In this document: positions 44,853 through 54,163 of the stretch, piece after piece
How the letters are laid out: each line of letters opens with the position of its first letter
Numbering within the stretch: position 1 is the stretch's first letter
Origin: Capronia americana
Taxonomy: Eukaryota; Ascomycota; Eurotiomycetes; Chaetothyriales; Herpotrichiellaceae
NCBI GenBank assembly: GCA_016110215.1
Contig: JADWQD010000003.1
Location: 124,001 to 188,000 of the forward strand
Length of the DNA: 64,000 bases
Direction: 5' to 3'
Made by a program: the position numbers and the translations under genes
The notes under the pieces: generated by a model
Told to the model about the DNA's origin: nothing
Database searches by the model: none
Seen by the model: the letters and a program-made list of their open reading frames with translations, nothing else

Positions 44853-46196
44853 GATGATTCTTCTCCTTGGAACCTAGGTGCTGTTGTTTGGACGTCAGAA
44901 ACGGAGGAATCTGCGTCGGTAAAGTCAGTGCTTTAAATAGACGTGAACAGCACGCAGTGACAGGCACAAAGACTTCGAATGGCCTTGATGGCTCCTTGTC
45001 GCCGAGTGTGAGAACCGCCTCTTTGGCTGGAAGAAATCCAAGAGAACAAGGGGACTTTGTTGGTGTCATGTCGAGGAAGGAGAGAAAGGAGCGAGTCTCG
45101 AGAACAATGCGCAATGTCCCGCAAGGAGAAAGGCGGCGAAGCTTTGTAGCCTCAACAATGAACAATAGCCAACTGCATGCTGATTGTCGAATACATCTCA
45201 ACAAGGCACATGAGCAGGTCGAATGCCTACACGACAGCGTTCCAAGCGATTTGACAAAGGAAAATTGCATGGCCCTTCAGTCTGCTTGTTGGGTCAACAT
45301 CAGGGAGCAGTCTGATCCAGACGTTGCAGCAACGGCTTGATCCCGTTGGTTCGATCCCATGTCTCTCTTTTCTAGTGGACAAATGTTGTAGCATAACTTG
45401 TACGCTTTGATCGGTAGTTTGTAGTGGACAGAAGGACTTTGTTTCATGCTTGGAGGTGCAGACAAATGAACCAAACGTGCCAAGACGCTAGGCTGGAATT
45501 GGCCGTCGCAAAGGTCCTCGACATCGATCAATTGTTCGCAGTCTCCCCTCGTTGTACACTGAGTCAACGATCCCAGAACATAAGATGCATGCGCGGCTGA
45601 CCTCGAAATCCTAGGTATGATGCGTAAAGGAGAGACCCGACCCCGAAGTTTGTCACGCAAAGCTGAAGTCTCCCTCCTCTTTGTACCGGAGGGCCTCCAG
45701 CGCCGCTTTGTTCATCCTCAAATCGCTTTCGTTATTTGGTCAAAACTTGCATTGTGCCTGCGCTGCTTATCTTTGAGACAGATTGGAGCCTAGATGAAGT
45801 GCCTTGGATTCCTGGATTGAGCGTTGAGCTAACAATATAGGTCGTCCAATTCCTGATGGCGCAAAGGAATCTTGATGCGAAGCAGCCAATGCACCAATGA
45901 TGTACAGTCGACGTGAAGTCATAATGACTTGGGGGAATTTGAAGGCTAAAGGCGAGCTTTGAGAGCGTCGCGGTCGTGGTTGTGAAGTGGGGGCTCGTGA
46001 CTACCGCACTGCCTCCATTTCACACAGCCTGGTATATATCATAGGCAGTCAAGTGAAGGAGAAGATGGCAGTGGCATTGATGCTTGGCAGCACAGCAGCG
46101 CGCCAAACGAGTATTTCAAGTTGCCGCGAATTTCTTCCTGGCAACCTTGTCCTATCCATCCCCCCAGAAGTCAAGCCTACAAGAACGACAGCAAAG
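44853..46196. other. Intergenic, 1.3 kb, upstream of gene C
   Basis: Holds overlapping short ORFs in several frames. The frame of gene C is open back to about 45987, but that part is probably leader. A GGTTCGATCCC string at 45348 is discussed under rejected items. Confidence 0.5.
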
Positions 46197-48296
46197 ATGG
46201 AAGGCGAAGGTCTGTGCGAGTGCGGCTACAAATCCTCTCATCCCGAAGGACCATTCTGCCCCAAGTGCGGATCGCAGCTCTTCCTTCGGCGTCCTATCTC
46301 TCAACCTGCACCCAGGGTTACAGCTGAAGCTGAAGCGTGGCGGGACGGTCACCGACGCGACGGCCAATACCAAGATTTGTCCTCCAGATTTGCATCGGTG
46401 GACGTGGATGGGCGCCTCGCAACTGCCGGCGCCATTCCATCTACACAGATTGCCGCCATCAACCCTTTTCCCGAAGAGTCCCAGATCAGACTGAGGTTTG
46501 GAGACCGACAATTTAGTTATGCCGGAGTCGGACTTGCCGGTGAAGCCGTTTCCAATTCCACCAAAGTAACAACCCCTCCTACCCCACCCACTTGTCCTGC
46601 TGCGGATCTCGAAGTGTCTGACAGTCAAGACAATAGTATTCAAGCCGGCCTCCAGCATCGGGCTACTCCACCCATCAAGCCGGAGGAAAGCACGCCGCCC
46701 TTTTGGGAAATTGCACCTCTTGCACGCGTTCGAGATGGGGGACGATCCAGATCTCCGAGAAGACAGGAGGTCAGCGAACGTGTTGTTGAACGATTCCCAG
46801 CCGGCGCACGTAGCCATCAGCCGGCGTCCACCACTCATTCGCGATATCGTTCAGCATTGCACGAGTCAACTGGCGCAAACACACAGCCCGTCAGACGACG
46901 CAGGAACTTTCGCGGGCGCCAGTCTTCGAAAGCAAAGGCATCAAGGCAAGGGGGGATGAGAGAGCCTGTTGTCGACAACGGTCTTCAAGCGAAGACGTTG
47001 GCAAGGCCACAGCCAAATGGAGGACAATCTCATGTTGGTGGCCCCCTTCAGCAGAGTCTCCCCATGACACCAGTTGGACAGGAGCGCCGTCCACTTTGTG
47101 ACGGTGGCTACCTCCAACCAGAACACCAGGCGTTACAAAATCAGAACTCGCAAGGTTCTGGTGTGGATGAAGAGCGTTCCGGGCTTGACGCAGCTATACA
47201 ACAGCTGCTGGACGAGGAAGGCGCTGCTGTCGACAGTGGCATCTCACAAGGCAACACAGATAAAAGACTACATGATGGGCAGGCGCGGCTTCTTGTTGAC
47301 AACGGCCTTGTGCGAGGGAACACAACCTCTCGACAGGGCGAGGCTCAAGGAGGGCCCGTTGCGAGCAGTGTCGGTCCACAGCTGAACGACGGAACGCGAC
47401 GATTGCAAGAGCCACTATCTGCACCCTCGTCTGAAGTCCAACAAGTCGGTCAGGAGGCTCCATCTAGAGAGCCAGTTGACAATCAACACTTGTGGTGTCT
47501 ACGGTGCCATCGTCGTGGCCACAGCATGCATACAACGTGCGCAGACCGGACTGCACGGCCGACCTTGAGGGTGGAGCGTGACTGGGCCGCATACTATCAG
47601 AAAGAGAATGTCGCAGCTGTGCCAGGTACCACGACTGTCAACCAAGTGATCAACGTTGCGTACCGGCTTGGCGTGCAATTCAACAAGTTCGACGCCTTTG
47701 TCAAGGAGAGAGATGCCTACTTGCTAGAGGTCGGCCAATATCTCGAACCTCGCATCAGCACCGCTTCTTATGAAGTCTGGCACACGTGTCGCAACACCTG
47801 TAACATTACAGTTGACAGGTATATGACCGGGTTACTGCACATGCTGAAAGCCCTACAACACCATGTGGTCCTGAAGCCGCTCTTCCAGGCCGCTCGGGCT
47901 GCGGACACCATTGTGGCATTCAGTCACAAGCGCCACCTCGGCGAACTCTCACCTGAAGAACAGGCAGAGTTGCTACGCCTCACCAGAGCCCATCATAACA
48001 GCATTAAGATCGACGAAAAATCATATGCAATTTCGTTGAAAACCCTCAATTCTGAGCGCGATGCATACAAGAGGCGCTGTGACGATGCGGTGACCACGAT
48101 TCGAGACACCCTCAAGAATAATCGCGAGGCTCAGCAGTTACAAAAGATTCGTACAGCCTTCTCGTGTCTTTTCATGACGATGGTCGACGTGGGAGGACGC
48201 GGGAAGTTGAATCTCATCTCGCCGGCCGACTTTCCGTTACCTGACGTCCAGCGACTAAGAGAGGACTGGAACGCTCTCGACGAACGGGAGAAGTAG
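46197..48296 (+). CDS. Zinc-ribbon plus zinc-knuckle protein of unknown function (family member C)
   Basis: A single exon of 699 residues. The ATG at 46197 is chosen because it places the zinc ribbon at the N-terminus exactly as in gene B, and its context is good (A at -3, G at +4). The open frame upstream to 45987 has no ATG with comparable support. The ribbon uses Cys7, Cys9, Cys21 and Cys24 (C-x-C where B has C-x2-C), followed by SQLFLRR. The next 400 residues are disordered, Arg/Ser/Gln-rich, with three copies of a V-D-(N/S)-G-(L/I) motif. A CCHC-like knuckle (Cys434, Cys437, His442, Cys448) matches gene A. The helical C-terminal region begins near residue 475 with FNKFDAFVKERDAYLLEVGQ and ends with ISPADFPLPDV. 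Function unknown; nucleic-acid binding is a guess from the knuckle. Confidence 0.78.
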   Translation: MEGEGLCECGYKSSHPEGPFCPKCGSQLFLRRPISQPAPRVTAEAEAWRDGHRRDGQYQDLSSRFASVDVDGRLATAGAIPSTQIAAINPFPEESQIRLRFGDRQFSYAGVGLAGEAVSNSTKVTTPPTPPTCPAADLEVSDSQDNSIQAGLQHRATPPIKPEESTPPFWEIAPLARVRDGGRSRSPRRQEVSERVVERFPAGARSHQPASTTHSRYRSALHESTGANTQPVRRRRNFRGRQSSKAKASRQGGMREPVVDNGLQAKTLARPQPNGGQSHVGGPLQQSLPMTPVGQERRPLCDGGYLQPEHQALQNQNSQGSGVDEERSGLDAAIQQLLDEEGAAVDSGISQGNTDKRLHDGQARLLVDNGLVRGNTTSRQGEAQGGPVASSVGPQLNDGTRRLQEPLSAPSSEVQQVGQEAPSREPVDNQHLWCLRCHRRGHSMHTTCADRTARPTLRVERDWAAYYQKENVAAVPGTTTVNQVINVAYRLGVQFNKFDAFVKERDAYLLEVGQYLEPRISTASYEVWHTCRNTCNITVDRYMTGLLHMLKALQHHVVLKPLFQAARAADTIVAFSHKRHLGELSPEEQAELLRLTRAHHNSIKIDEKSYAISLKTLNSERDAYKRRCDDAVTTIRDTLKNNREAQQLQKIRTAFSCLFMTMVDVGGRGKLNLISPADFPLPDVQRLREDWNALDEREK

Positions 48297-48915
48297 GCTC
48301 GAGAAGCGTGTGAGGAGATGGGGCTTTGCAAGACCGTGATAGCGATGTGTCTGGTGTCCTAGGAAATGGGGCTCTGATATTCGTCTTCCCGTGTTAGAAT
48401 AGGGATCTCGAGCCTGGAGAATTGTTCGAAAAACGCATGAATACCTATCATAGTATGTATGTATGGAAAACTCACATTCTCAGTGTACACCGTACTTTGC
48501 CCATTCCTTTCTGTGAGCGTATAGATAGTTTACAGGTCTTCTGGTAGATGGACGCGACTTGGAGGACCTGGCTTATAATTGCTGACGGGCAAGGCTTTAT
48601 TCCGAAACGTCATGTATGCTATGGGACCTATGTCCGATGTAAAGATCTTTTCTAGCTGAAGAATCTAATTAGCGAACCTCAACGGACAAGGCTGTCTCTC
48701 CAGGGGAGCTCATCGCTCACCTACGCCGACAAAGGGACCCAGACAGCTGAGTGACATCTGGTGCAGTTCCGAACTCGGCCCTGACACCGCAGACATCTCC
48801 AGATTTGCTACGCCTGTACTGCTTATATTAGCCTGAAGTTCCTCGTAGTCCCAACCCCACGAATGGTTAACCCTCTCAGCGACCCGCATCAGCGCTGGGA
48901 AGCGACGTATCGGCT
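48297..48915. other. Convergent 3' region
   Basis: Between gene C (+) and the SDR (-). Nothing coding seen. A 5S-like string is listed under rejected items. Confidence 0.55.
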
Positions 48916-49869
48916 TTAGTCCACAAAGTTCTCGGCGAATTCTCCGCCCCAGCCACTCAACACTATCTTGAGGAGATCCTCTTTTTCGACCTGCTCCTGT
49001 CGCCTCAGAAGCTGTTGCAGGTCCCAATTCGCCCAGACAAACCTGCCTTTCAAGAATGCAGCGTCCGTCTCTGCCTTAGCAGCAAGCCACACGCACCAAT
49101 GCGCAGGTAAGCGTACGTCGTCTTTCGCAAGATCCCTATGCCCCTTCTTTGCCATTGCAGTGGGAATCTCGCCCGGTTGAAGGTTGAACACCGAGATGGT
49201 CTCGGGGTTTTCGGCCTGGAGAAAGTCGAATATATGCCATGCAGCGAGCTTTGATGAGGCATAGGCTGAGAATGTGGTCAAAATATGCGGCGGCACATGG
49301 GCGGCTCCCGTTGAGATGTTGATAACCACCGGTTTGGAGGTTGCCGAACCGGTCTGAGTTGCAGCCGAGGACTGCACATGAGGGTGAGACTTGAGAAATG
49401 CTTTGGCGACAACCAATGCGCCTTTGACGTTCGTCTCAAAGCATTGCCAATAATCATCAAGGTTGGAGTCAGCAATCAGGGAGTGCTTGTCCAGATACCC
49501 GGCATTCGAGATAAGGACATCAACGCCGCCGAACTTATGAACAACTTGGGAAAACACATCCTCAATCGCTTCCGGATCCGTAACATCGGCGGGGAAGACG
49601 ATACATTGAAAGTTGTGGTTGTTCTGGACTTTGGCCGCCTCTTCGATTTCCAATTTCGCACGGTCGAGGGAGGATTGTGTCCTTCCTGTAATGATAACAG
49701 TGCGTGCTGTTGCCTGTGCGAATGCTATAGCGGTTGCTTTCCCAATCCCTGAGCCCCCACCCGTGACAAGCACAGTCTTGTGTTGAGCAGAAAGAGAGGG
49801 AGTGAGAGGATCCATGACGGGGGCAGGCGAGTGGCGCCATGTCGGGGTGAAAGAAGGAAACTTAGACAT
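48916..49869 (-). CDS. Classical short-chain dehydrogenase/reductase
   Basis: A single exon of 317 residues, starting at ATG 49869. The frame continues upstream to 49923 but only with a TTG codon, so the ATG was chosen. Nucleotide-binding motif TGGGSGIGKA, then GRTQSSLDRAK (an Arg after the second strand favours NADP(H)), DVTD, SNAGY (NAG motif), catalytic Ser in NISTG, and the YASSK (Y-x-x-x-K) pair. The family reduces or oxidises hydroxyl/keto groups on small molecules. The substrate is not predictable. No neighbouring biosynthetic gene suggests a pathway. Confidence 0.9.
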   Translation of the reverse strand: MSKFPSFTPTWRHSPAPVMDPLTPSLSAQHKTVLVTGGGSGIGKATAIAFAQATARTVIITGRTQSSLDRAKLEIEEAAKVQNNHNFQCIVFPADVTDPEAIEDVFSQVVHKFGGVDVLISNAGYLDKHSLIADSNLDDYWQCFETNVKGALVVAKAFLKSHPHVQSSAATQTGSATSKPVVINISTGAAHVPPHILTTFSAYASSKLAAWHIFDFLQAENPETISVFNLQPGEIPTAMAKKGHRDLAKDDVRLPAHWCVWLAAKAETDAAFLKGRFVWANWDLQQLLRRQEQVEKEDLLKIVLSGWGGEFAENFVD

Positions 49870-50590
49870 GTTGTACGGAACGGTCGGATTGAGTCGAATT
49901 GCGTCTCCAGGGATTCTTGACAATGTCGAAAGTGGGCAACGGGGGCAAATCTGTGCCGAGAGCTCTGATCCTTTTGACTTGATACTTCAGGTCAATTGCC
50001 TCAAAGTAATTTTCAGGCTTGGTGATCTCTTTGCTTCTAGGAGGACATGATTGATTTTATACTCAATAGCCCCAACGACAAGGCATCAGAATGGTGGAGT
50101 CCACTGGGATCCAGCGACCGTAGATTGCCCTACGAAGTCGTGTTGTGATTTCCATCTCCAAGGCTTAGCCATACCTCGAGTGGCTAGTGCAAGGAGGAAT
50201 GCAGGAATCAGTGCCGTCGGTCAATTCCACCTCTAGTTGGGTTTCATTCGCGATCCTCGAAACGCATGCCATAGCTTTCGGCTGATGGATGAGCCTCATA
50301 AGCCAGTAAGCCAGGTTTGGAGTAAGCCAATCTTCGGCGGACGAACGTCGGAAGATTGACCCTGGAATGTAGCTCATGGTACATCGCAGTGGGAGAGTTG
50401 ACATCCGCTTTCCCCCTGGCTGCTCTATGGCAGCAAATGTATGGCCTTCGATATTGTGGTCGCTGCAACGTCATAAGCACCTGTTAGGGAACCAAAAGTC
50501 CTCTAAACAATCTCGTCGAATGACACTCGCATCCGCAGAAGGGTATGCAACAGATCCATATCTGCATACCCACGGAGTCAAGTTGGTCCA
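49870..50590. other. Intergenic, 720 bp
   Basis: SDR upstream region and RTF2 3' flank. No feature recognised. Confidence 0.55.
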
Positions 50591-51600
50591 TCATTGATGT
50601 CGAGCATTTGCAGGAATGCTGTAGCCTCGTGTCATGAAATCTCCCTTGCTCATCACCTTGTCGTCTGACTTCTTTTTATACAGAGAACTAATATTATCAT
50701 TTTCACGTCGTCTTCTTTTCCTGGCTTCCTCTTCCTCGAGTACTCGAGCAGTAAGACTGGCGGTTGCTGCATTCTTAATGCCGCTCGACGGTTTCGGGGT
50801 GGAAGTAGACGACTGGGGCGTGGCCGACCGAGAGATGTTGCCTGCGACTGATGTGCTCTCGCCGTGTGCTTTCTTGTCTTGCAAATCCGGACCGTCTGCG
50901 GCAGTCTCATTTTTGCTGTCACCATTCGCCTTTCGCTTCTTGCTTCCGCTGGCTTTCTTGAGAGAATGGGTGAAACCAAGCGATCTCAGTGTCTCGATCC
51001 GTTCGATTACGACTGCCTTGTCTTTCTCTGTGCTGGGCAGGATAGGGATTACGTCTCGCTCTTCGTATGGGGTCGCACACTGTACACATTTCCCCTCGCT
51101 TTTCATCTCCTTGATTGCCTCGTAAGAGAAAGCATGACCGCAAGGGACGAGATAGACTGCTTTCACGTTCGTGCCCAGTGCTTTTGAGGTGACAGGGCAG
51201 ATCCATCTCTCCGACCGGGTCTTTTCGTCATGCTCCGTCTCGAAAAGTACTTCGACAACATCCTTCAGACTCTTAATGCGTCCTTGGATGAACTTCTCGT
51301 ACTCCTCTTTATCCACGGAACTGGCTTCGGCAGGCAGCAGAAATTGAATGATGGCGTCTTTATTGTATAGCTCGCCCGAGTAATCGGATACCACCGGTTT
51401 AATGAGTGGTTTGTGAGAGATAGGGCACGTAGACCATCGATGAGCCAGGTGCTCTTTTTGCTTGTCTTTCAGTTCTGTCGCGGTAGGGTTTCGAGCGGCC
51501 TCTTTGACGAGCTCGCGTCGTGTAGGAATACTTTCACATGTTAGCACAGGTGTAACACATAGCGACGCTGAACATCTCACCTTCCTCCGTCGTTGCCCAT
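50591..51600 (-). CDS. RTF2: Replication termination factor 2 (Rtf2)
   Basis: Two exons, 51581-51600 and 50591-51530, give 319 residues. The 50-bp intron (GTGAGA...AAAG, phase 2) is short and leaves a 20-base first exon; splicing rebuilds MGNDGGSIPTRRELVKEAAR, the family's hallmark start. The C2HC2-type RING-like domain shows WSTCPISHKPL, then WICPVTSKALG and YLVPCGHAFSYEAI, with CVQCATPYEERDVI. The tail is Lys/Arg/Ser-rich and ends in MTRGYSIPANARHQ. In fission yeast Rtf2 stabilises forks stalled at the RTS1 barrier and is linked to splicing. Divergent from the Gre2-like reductase. Confidence 0.93.
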
Positions 51601-51726
51601 AGCGCTGACTCTTCCGGGTGGTTTATGGTGTCGATGCGAAACGAAAGCAAGTCACGCCCATGTCAGCCTTGTGGTTGGTGGCGGCGCGCCTTCCATTCGG
51701 CAGCGCCCACGACGAAAATTTCCCCT

Positions 51727-51764
51727 CATTTCACCTGCATTTCACTTGCATTTCACTTGCATTT
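51727..51764. repeat. Tandem repeat of an 11-bp unit
   Basis: CATTTCACYTG occurs three times in succession (C then T at the variable base), followed by a partial fourth copy CATTTC. It lies about 130 bp upstream of RTF2. Confidence 0.85.
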
Positions 51765-52274
51765 CTTTCATGTTGACGAGTTCTGAAGGAGCTCTTCGCG
51801 AAATGCCTGCTCCTATCTTACTCGATTTCTACAAGATACGGGTTTATCTAAATGCCTTGACTATCTCCGCTCATTTCTAATCATTCACACTCTATTTCCA
51901 TTTAGCTCGGCGAGAGTCAGTGATGAGGGCAAACCCCAAGCATTTAAGCATTAGAGAACCCCAAGCACAACCGAAACGACATGGCACGCCCACGCAGAAG
52001 TGCACCCACAAGCCGTGCCATGTGGAGAGGAGACACTGACTCTGACGGGCTTAGCGGAGATGAGATCAATCAACTCCATCGACACGCGAGGCGGGTGATA
52101 ACAAGCCTATCGTATATCTGCAAGGGCCGAACTGTTGTTCAGGGTAATAGGACAATGACGTGACGATCACAGATTTACTCGACTCCGATTGAGCAGCAAG
52201 ACATCATCGGGGCTATCTCTGTCGTGACGGGCTTTTCGCCGATAACTGCCGAGTTATCAATGCTTCGAAAAAAC

Positions 52275-52281
52275 TATATAA
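52275..52281 (+). promoter_or_regulatory. TATA box of the Gre2-like reductase
   Basis: TATATAA follows an A-run. It lies 7 bp before the first in-frame ATG (52289) and 106 bp before the ATG at 52388, so transcription should start downstream of 52289 and favours 52388 as the main start. Confidence 0.55.
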
Positions 52282-52387
52282 CAACCCCATGCTGCCTGTT
52301 CGATCGAGTCTTGTCAAGTTCCTTCGCCCTACACAGATTCTAACACATCTACAAGCCAGAAGACATTATCAACCCATATCCGACAAC

Positions 52388-53392
52388 ATGAGAGTTCTCC
52401 TGACTGGTGGTTCTGGCTTTATCGCCGCTCACTGCGTCGACTACCTCCTCCAGCATGGCCACAGCGTTGTGTTCACTGTGCGCTCAGATGAGAAGGGTCA
52501 GAAGATCCTGAAGAACCACCCCGACCAGCCCAAGAACAAGCTCAGCTACGTGATCGTCGGAGACATCGCGAAGGAAGATGCCTTCGATGAGGCAGTCAAG
52601 TCGGATCCTCCCTTTGAAGGAGTTTTGCATACCGCATCACCATTCCACTTCAACGTGACAGACCCCAAAAAAGACCTGTTAGACCCCGCCATCATTGGCA
52701 CGACAGGGATCCTCAAAGCTGTCAAGAAATACGCACCCACCGTCAAGCGAATAGTCATCACTTCATCATTCGCCGCGATCCTCAACGCAACAAAGCACGA
52801 GAAGGTTTATTCCGAGAAGAACTGGAACCCTATCACCGAGGAGGAAGCGGTCCAAAATCCTGCGAACGCTTATCGCGCCTCAAAAACATTTGCTGAGCGC
52901 GCAGCGTGGGAGTTTGTGGAGAAGGAGAAACCCAACTTCGACATCGCGACAATCAACCCTCCTCTAGTGTTGGGTCCTGTCGTCCACTATCTAAACTCTC
53001 TCGACGCCATCAACACGTCCAACGAACGCGTGAGGAATATGATTCAAGGACGGACCAAGGAGTCCGGCCTGCCTCCCACAGGTGTCTTCCTCTGGGTTGA
53101 TGTCCGAGACGTTGCCCTCGCTCATGTCAAGGCTCTCGAGGTCCCCGAAGCAGGCGGAAAGCGCTTTTTTGTCACGGCGGGTCACTACTCGAACGCTGAG
53201 ATCGCCGAGATCATCAAGAAGGACTTCCCTGATCTCGCTGATAAGCTACCGTCGGAGATCAAGAGCGATAAGCCAGCTGATGTCTATGACATCGACAACT
53301 CGAGGAGCAAGCAGGTCTTGAGATTGAAGTACAGGACTCTGGAAGAGAGTATCAAGGATACAGTGAAGTCGTTGCTGGAAGTCGGCGCATAA
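52388..53392 (+). CDS. NAD(P)-dependent extended SDR reductase (Gre2/ketoreductase-like)
   Basis: 334 residues from ATG 52388, single exon. The Rossmann start is RVLLTGGSGFIAAHCVDYLL (G-x-x-G-x-x-A). After VRSDEKGQKI, the catalytic Ser lies in TSSFAAI and the pair in AYRASKTFAE (Y-x-x-x-K). The family includes methylglyoxal/aldehyde reductases and carbonyl reductases of the yeast Gre2 type; the substrate is not shown. The TATA box at 52275 and the A at -3 favour 52388. An alternative ATG at 52289 adds 33 residues with the look of a mitochondrial presequence (see findings). The gene runs convergently toward the aldehyde dehydrogenase. Confidence 0.9.
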   Translation: MRVLLTGGSGFIAAHCVDYLLQHGHSVVFTVRSDEKGQKILKNHPDQPKNKLSYVIVGDIAKEDAFDEAVKSDPPFEGVLHTASPFHFNVTDPKKDLLDPAIIGTTGILKAVKKYAPTVKRIVITSSFAAILNATKHEKVYSEKNWNPITEEEAVQNPANAYRASKTFAERAAWEFVEKEKPNFDIATINPPLVLGPVVHYLNSLDAINTSNERVRNMIQGRTKESGLPPTGVFLWVDVRDVALAHVKALEVPEAGGKRFFVTAGHYSNAEIAEIIKKDFPDLADKLPSEIKSDKPADVYDIDNSRSKQVLRLKYRTLEESIKDTVKSLLEVGA

Positions 53393-54163
53393 GAACAGCA
53401 CGGATAGAGAGGTCTAGCGGACACACGTTCCCCACCGTTGACAACGCCCAATTAGAGATAGAAAGGCTCGATGAAGCTTAGAGGCTAGAATGCAAGATCC
53501 GGTCCATCTTAACACCAAACGCAAGTAGTCACGCATAGCGCTTGATTTACGATCTTCCCGAGGCACGATCCACTTCTATGCGAGAGACTAACAGGCGAAA
53601 CATCCGCTTTGGACCCGACCAATCTATACCCATTGGCAGACCTCATCTGCATGGACGAGATAGTACACAGTACGGGCCTCAGAGGGTTCGCACCTCCACC
53701 GCACCGACGCAGACGAGGCCAGCAAATCAGTGACGAGAGAACGGCTTACGCTGTCCATGTCAGCCAGCCATTCGCACGCACGTCACCCTGCAGGATGGAC
53801 GCGGTCGTGCCCTATGAAGAAGAAGAAGCGAATACGCTCCCATCGCGGTTTCGGTTATGTCGGAGAGGCCCGGATTGTAAGATGGCCAAATCAATCAAAT
53901 ATACATAGGGGGCGAGGCTGCTGCTGCAATGAAGACAGGGCTTCCGCGTCAGACATATACTCTGCGGTCAGGTCAGCTTCCAAGAGGGTTTGAAGTCAGA
54001 GAGGGGATTTTGTTCTCGAGAAGAAGAAAGTCATTTCTTTCCATTTATTTGTTCATTCATAATATATGTCCCTGATACACAAGCAGGTTTCGTTTGACCG
54101 TTTCCTCGTCCCAAGCACACATATCCCCACTACAGTTTTTTTCACATTTGGGGGCCCTCATTT
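53393..54163. other. Convergent 3' region, 770 bp
   Basis: Between the reductase (+) and the aldehyde dehydrogenase (-). Nothing coding recognised. Confidence 0.55.

Larger units (their letters stand above)
51601..52387. other. Divergent intergenic region, RTF2 / reductase
   Basis: Holds the 11-bp repeat at 51727 and a TATA box at 52275. A 60-codon ORF at 51981-52163 begins with ATG but has no family feature, and I leave it unannotated. Confidence 0.55.

Noticed and set aside
45348..45358. GGTTCGATCCC, a perfect tRNA B-box (T-loop) string
   Set aside because: No five-base-pair T stem, no A box at the right distance and no acceptor stem could be drawn.
45987..46196. 70-codon N-terminal extension of gene C
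   Set aside because: The paralogue starts at the zinc ribbon, the extension opens with a non-ATG codon, and its composition is leader-like.
48755..48800. String TTCCGAACTCGG that resembles the 5S rRNA loop sequence
   Set aside because: The flanking sequence does not fit a fungal 5S rRNA, and no pairing of the expected arms could be made.
51981..52163. 60-codon ORF upstream of the reductase
   Set aside because: Short and basic, without domain or conserved-looking pattern; probably chance.
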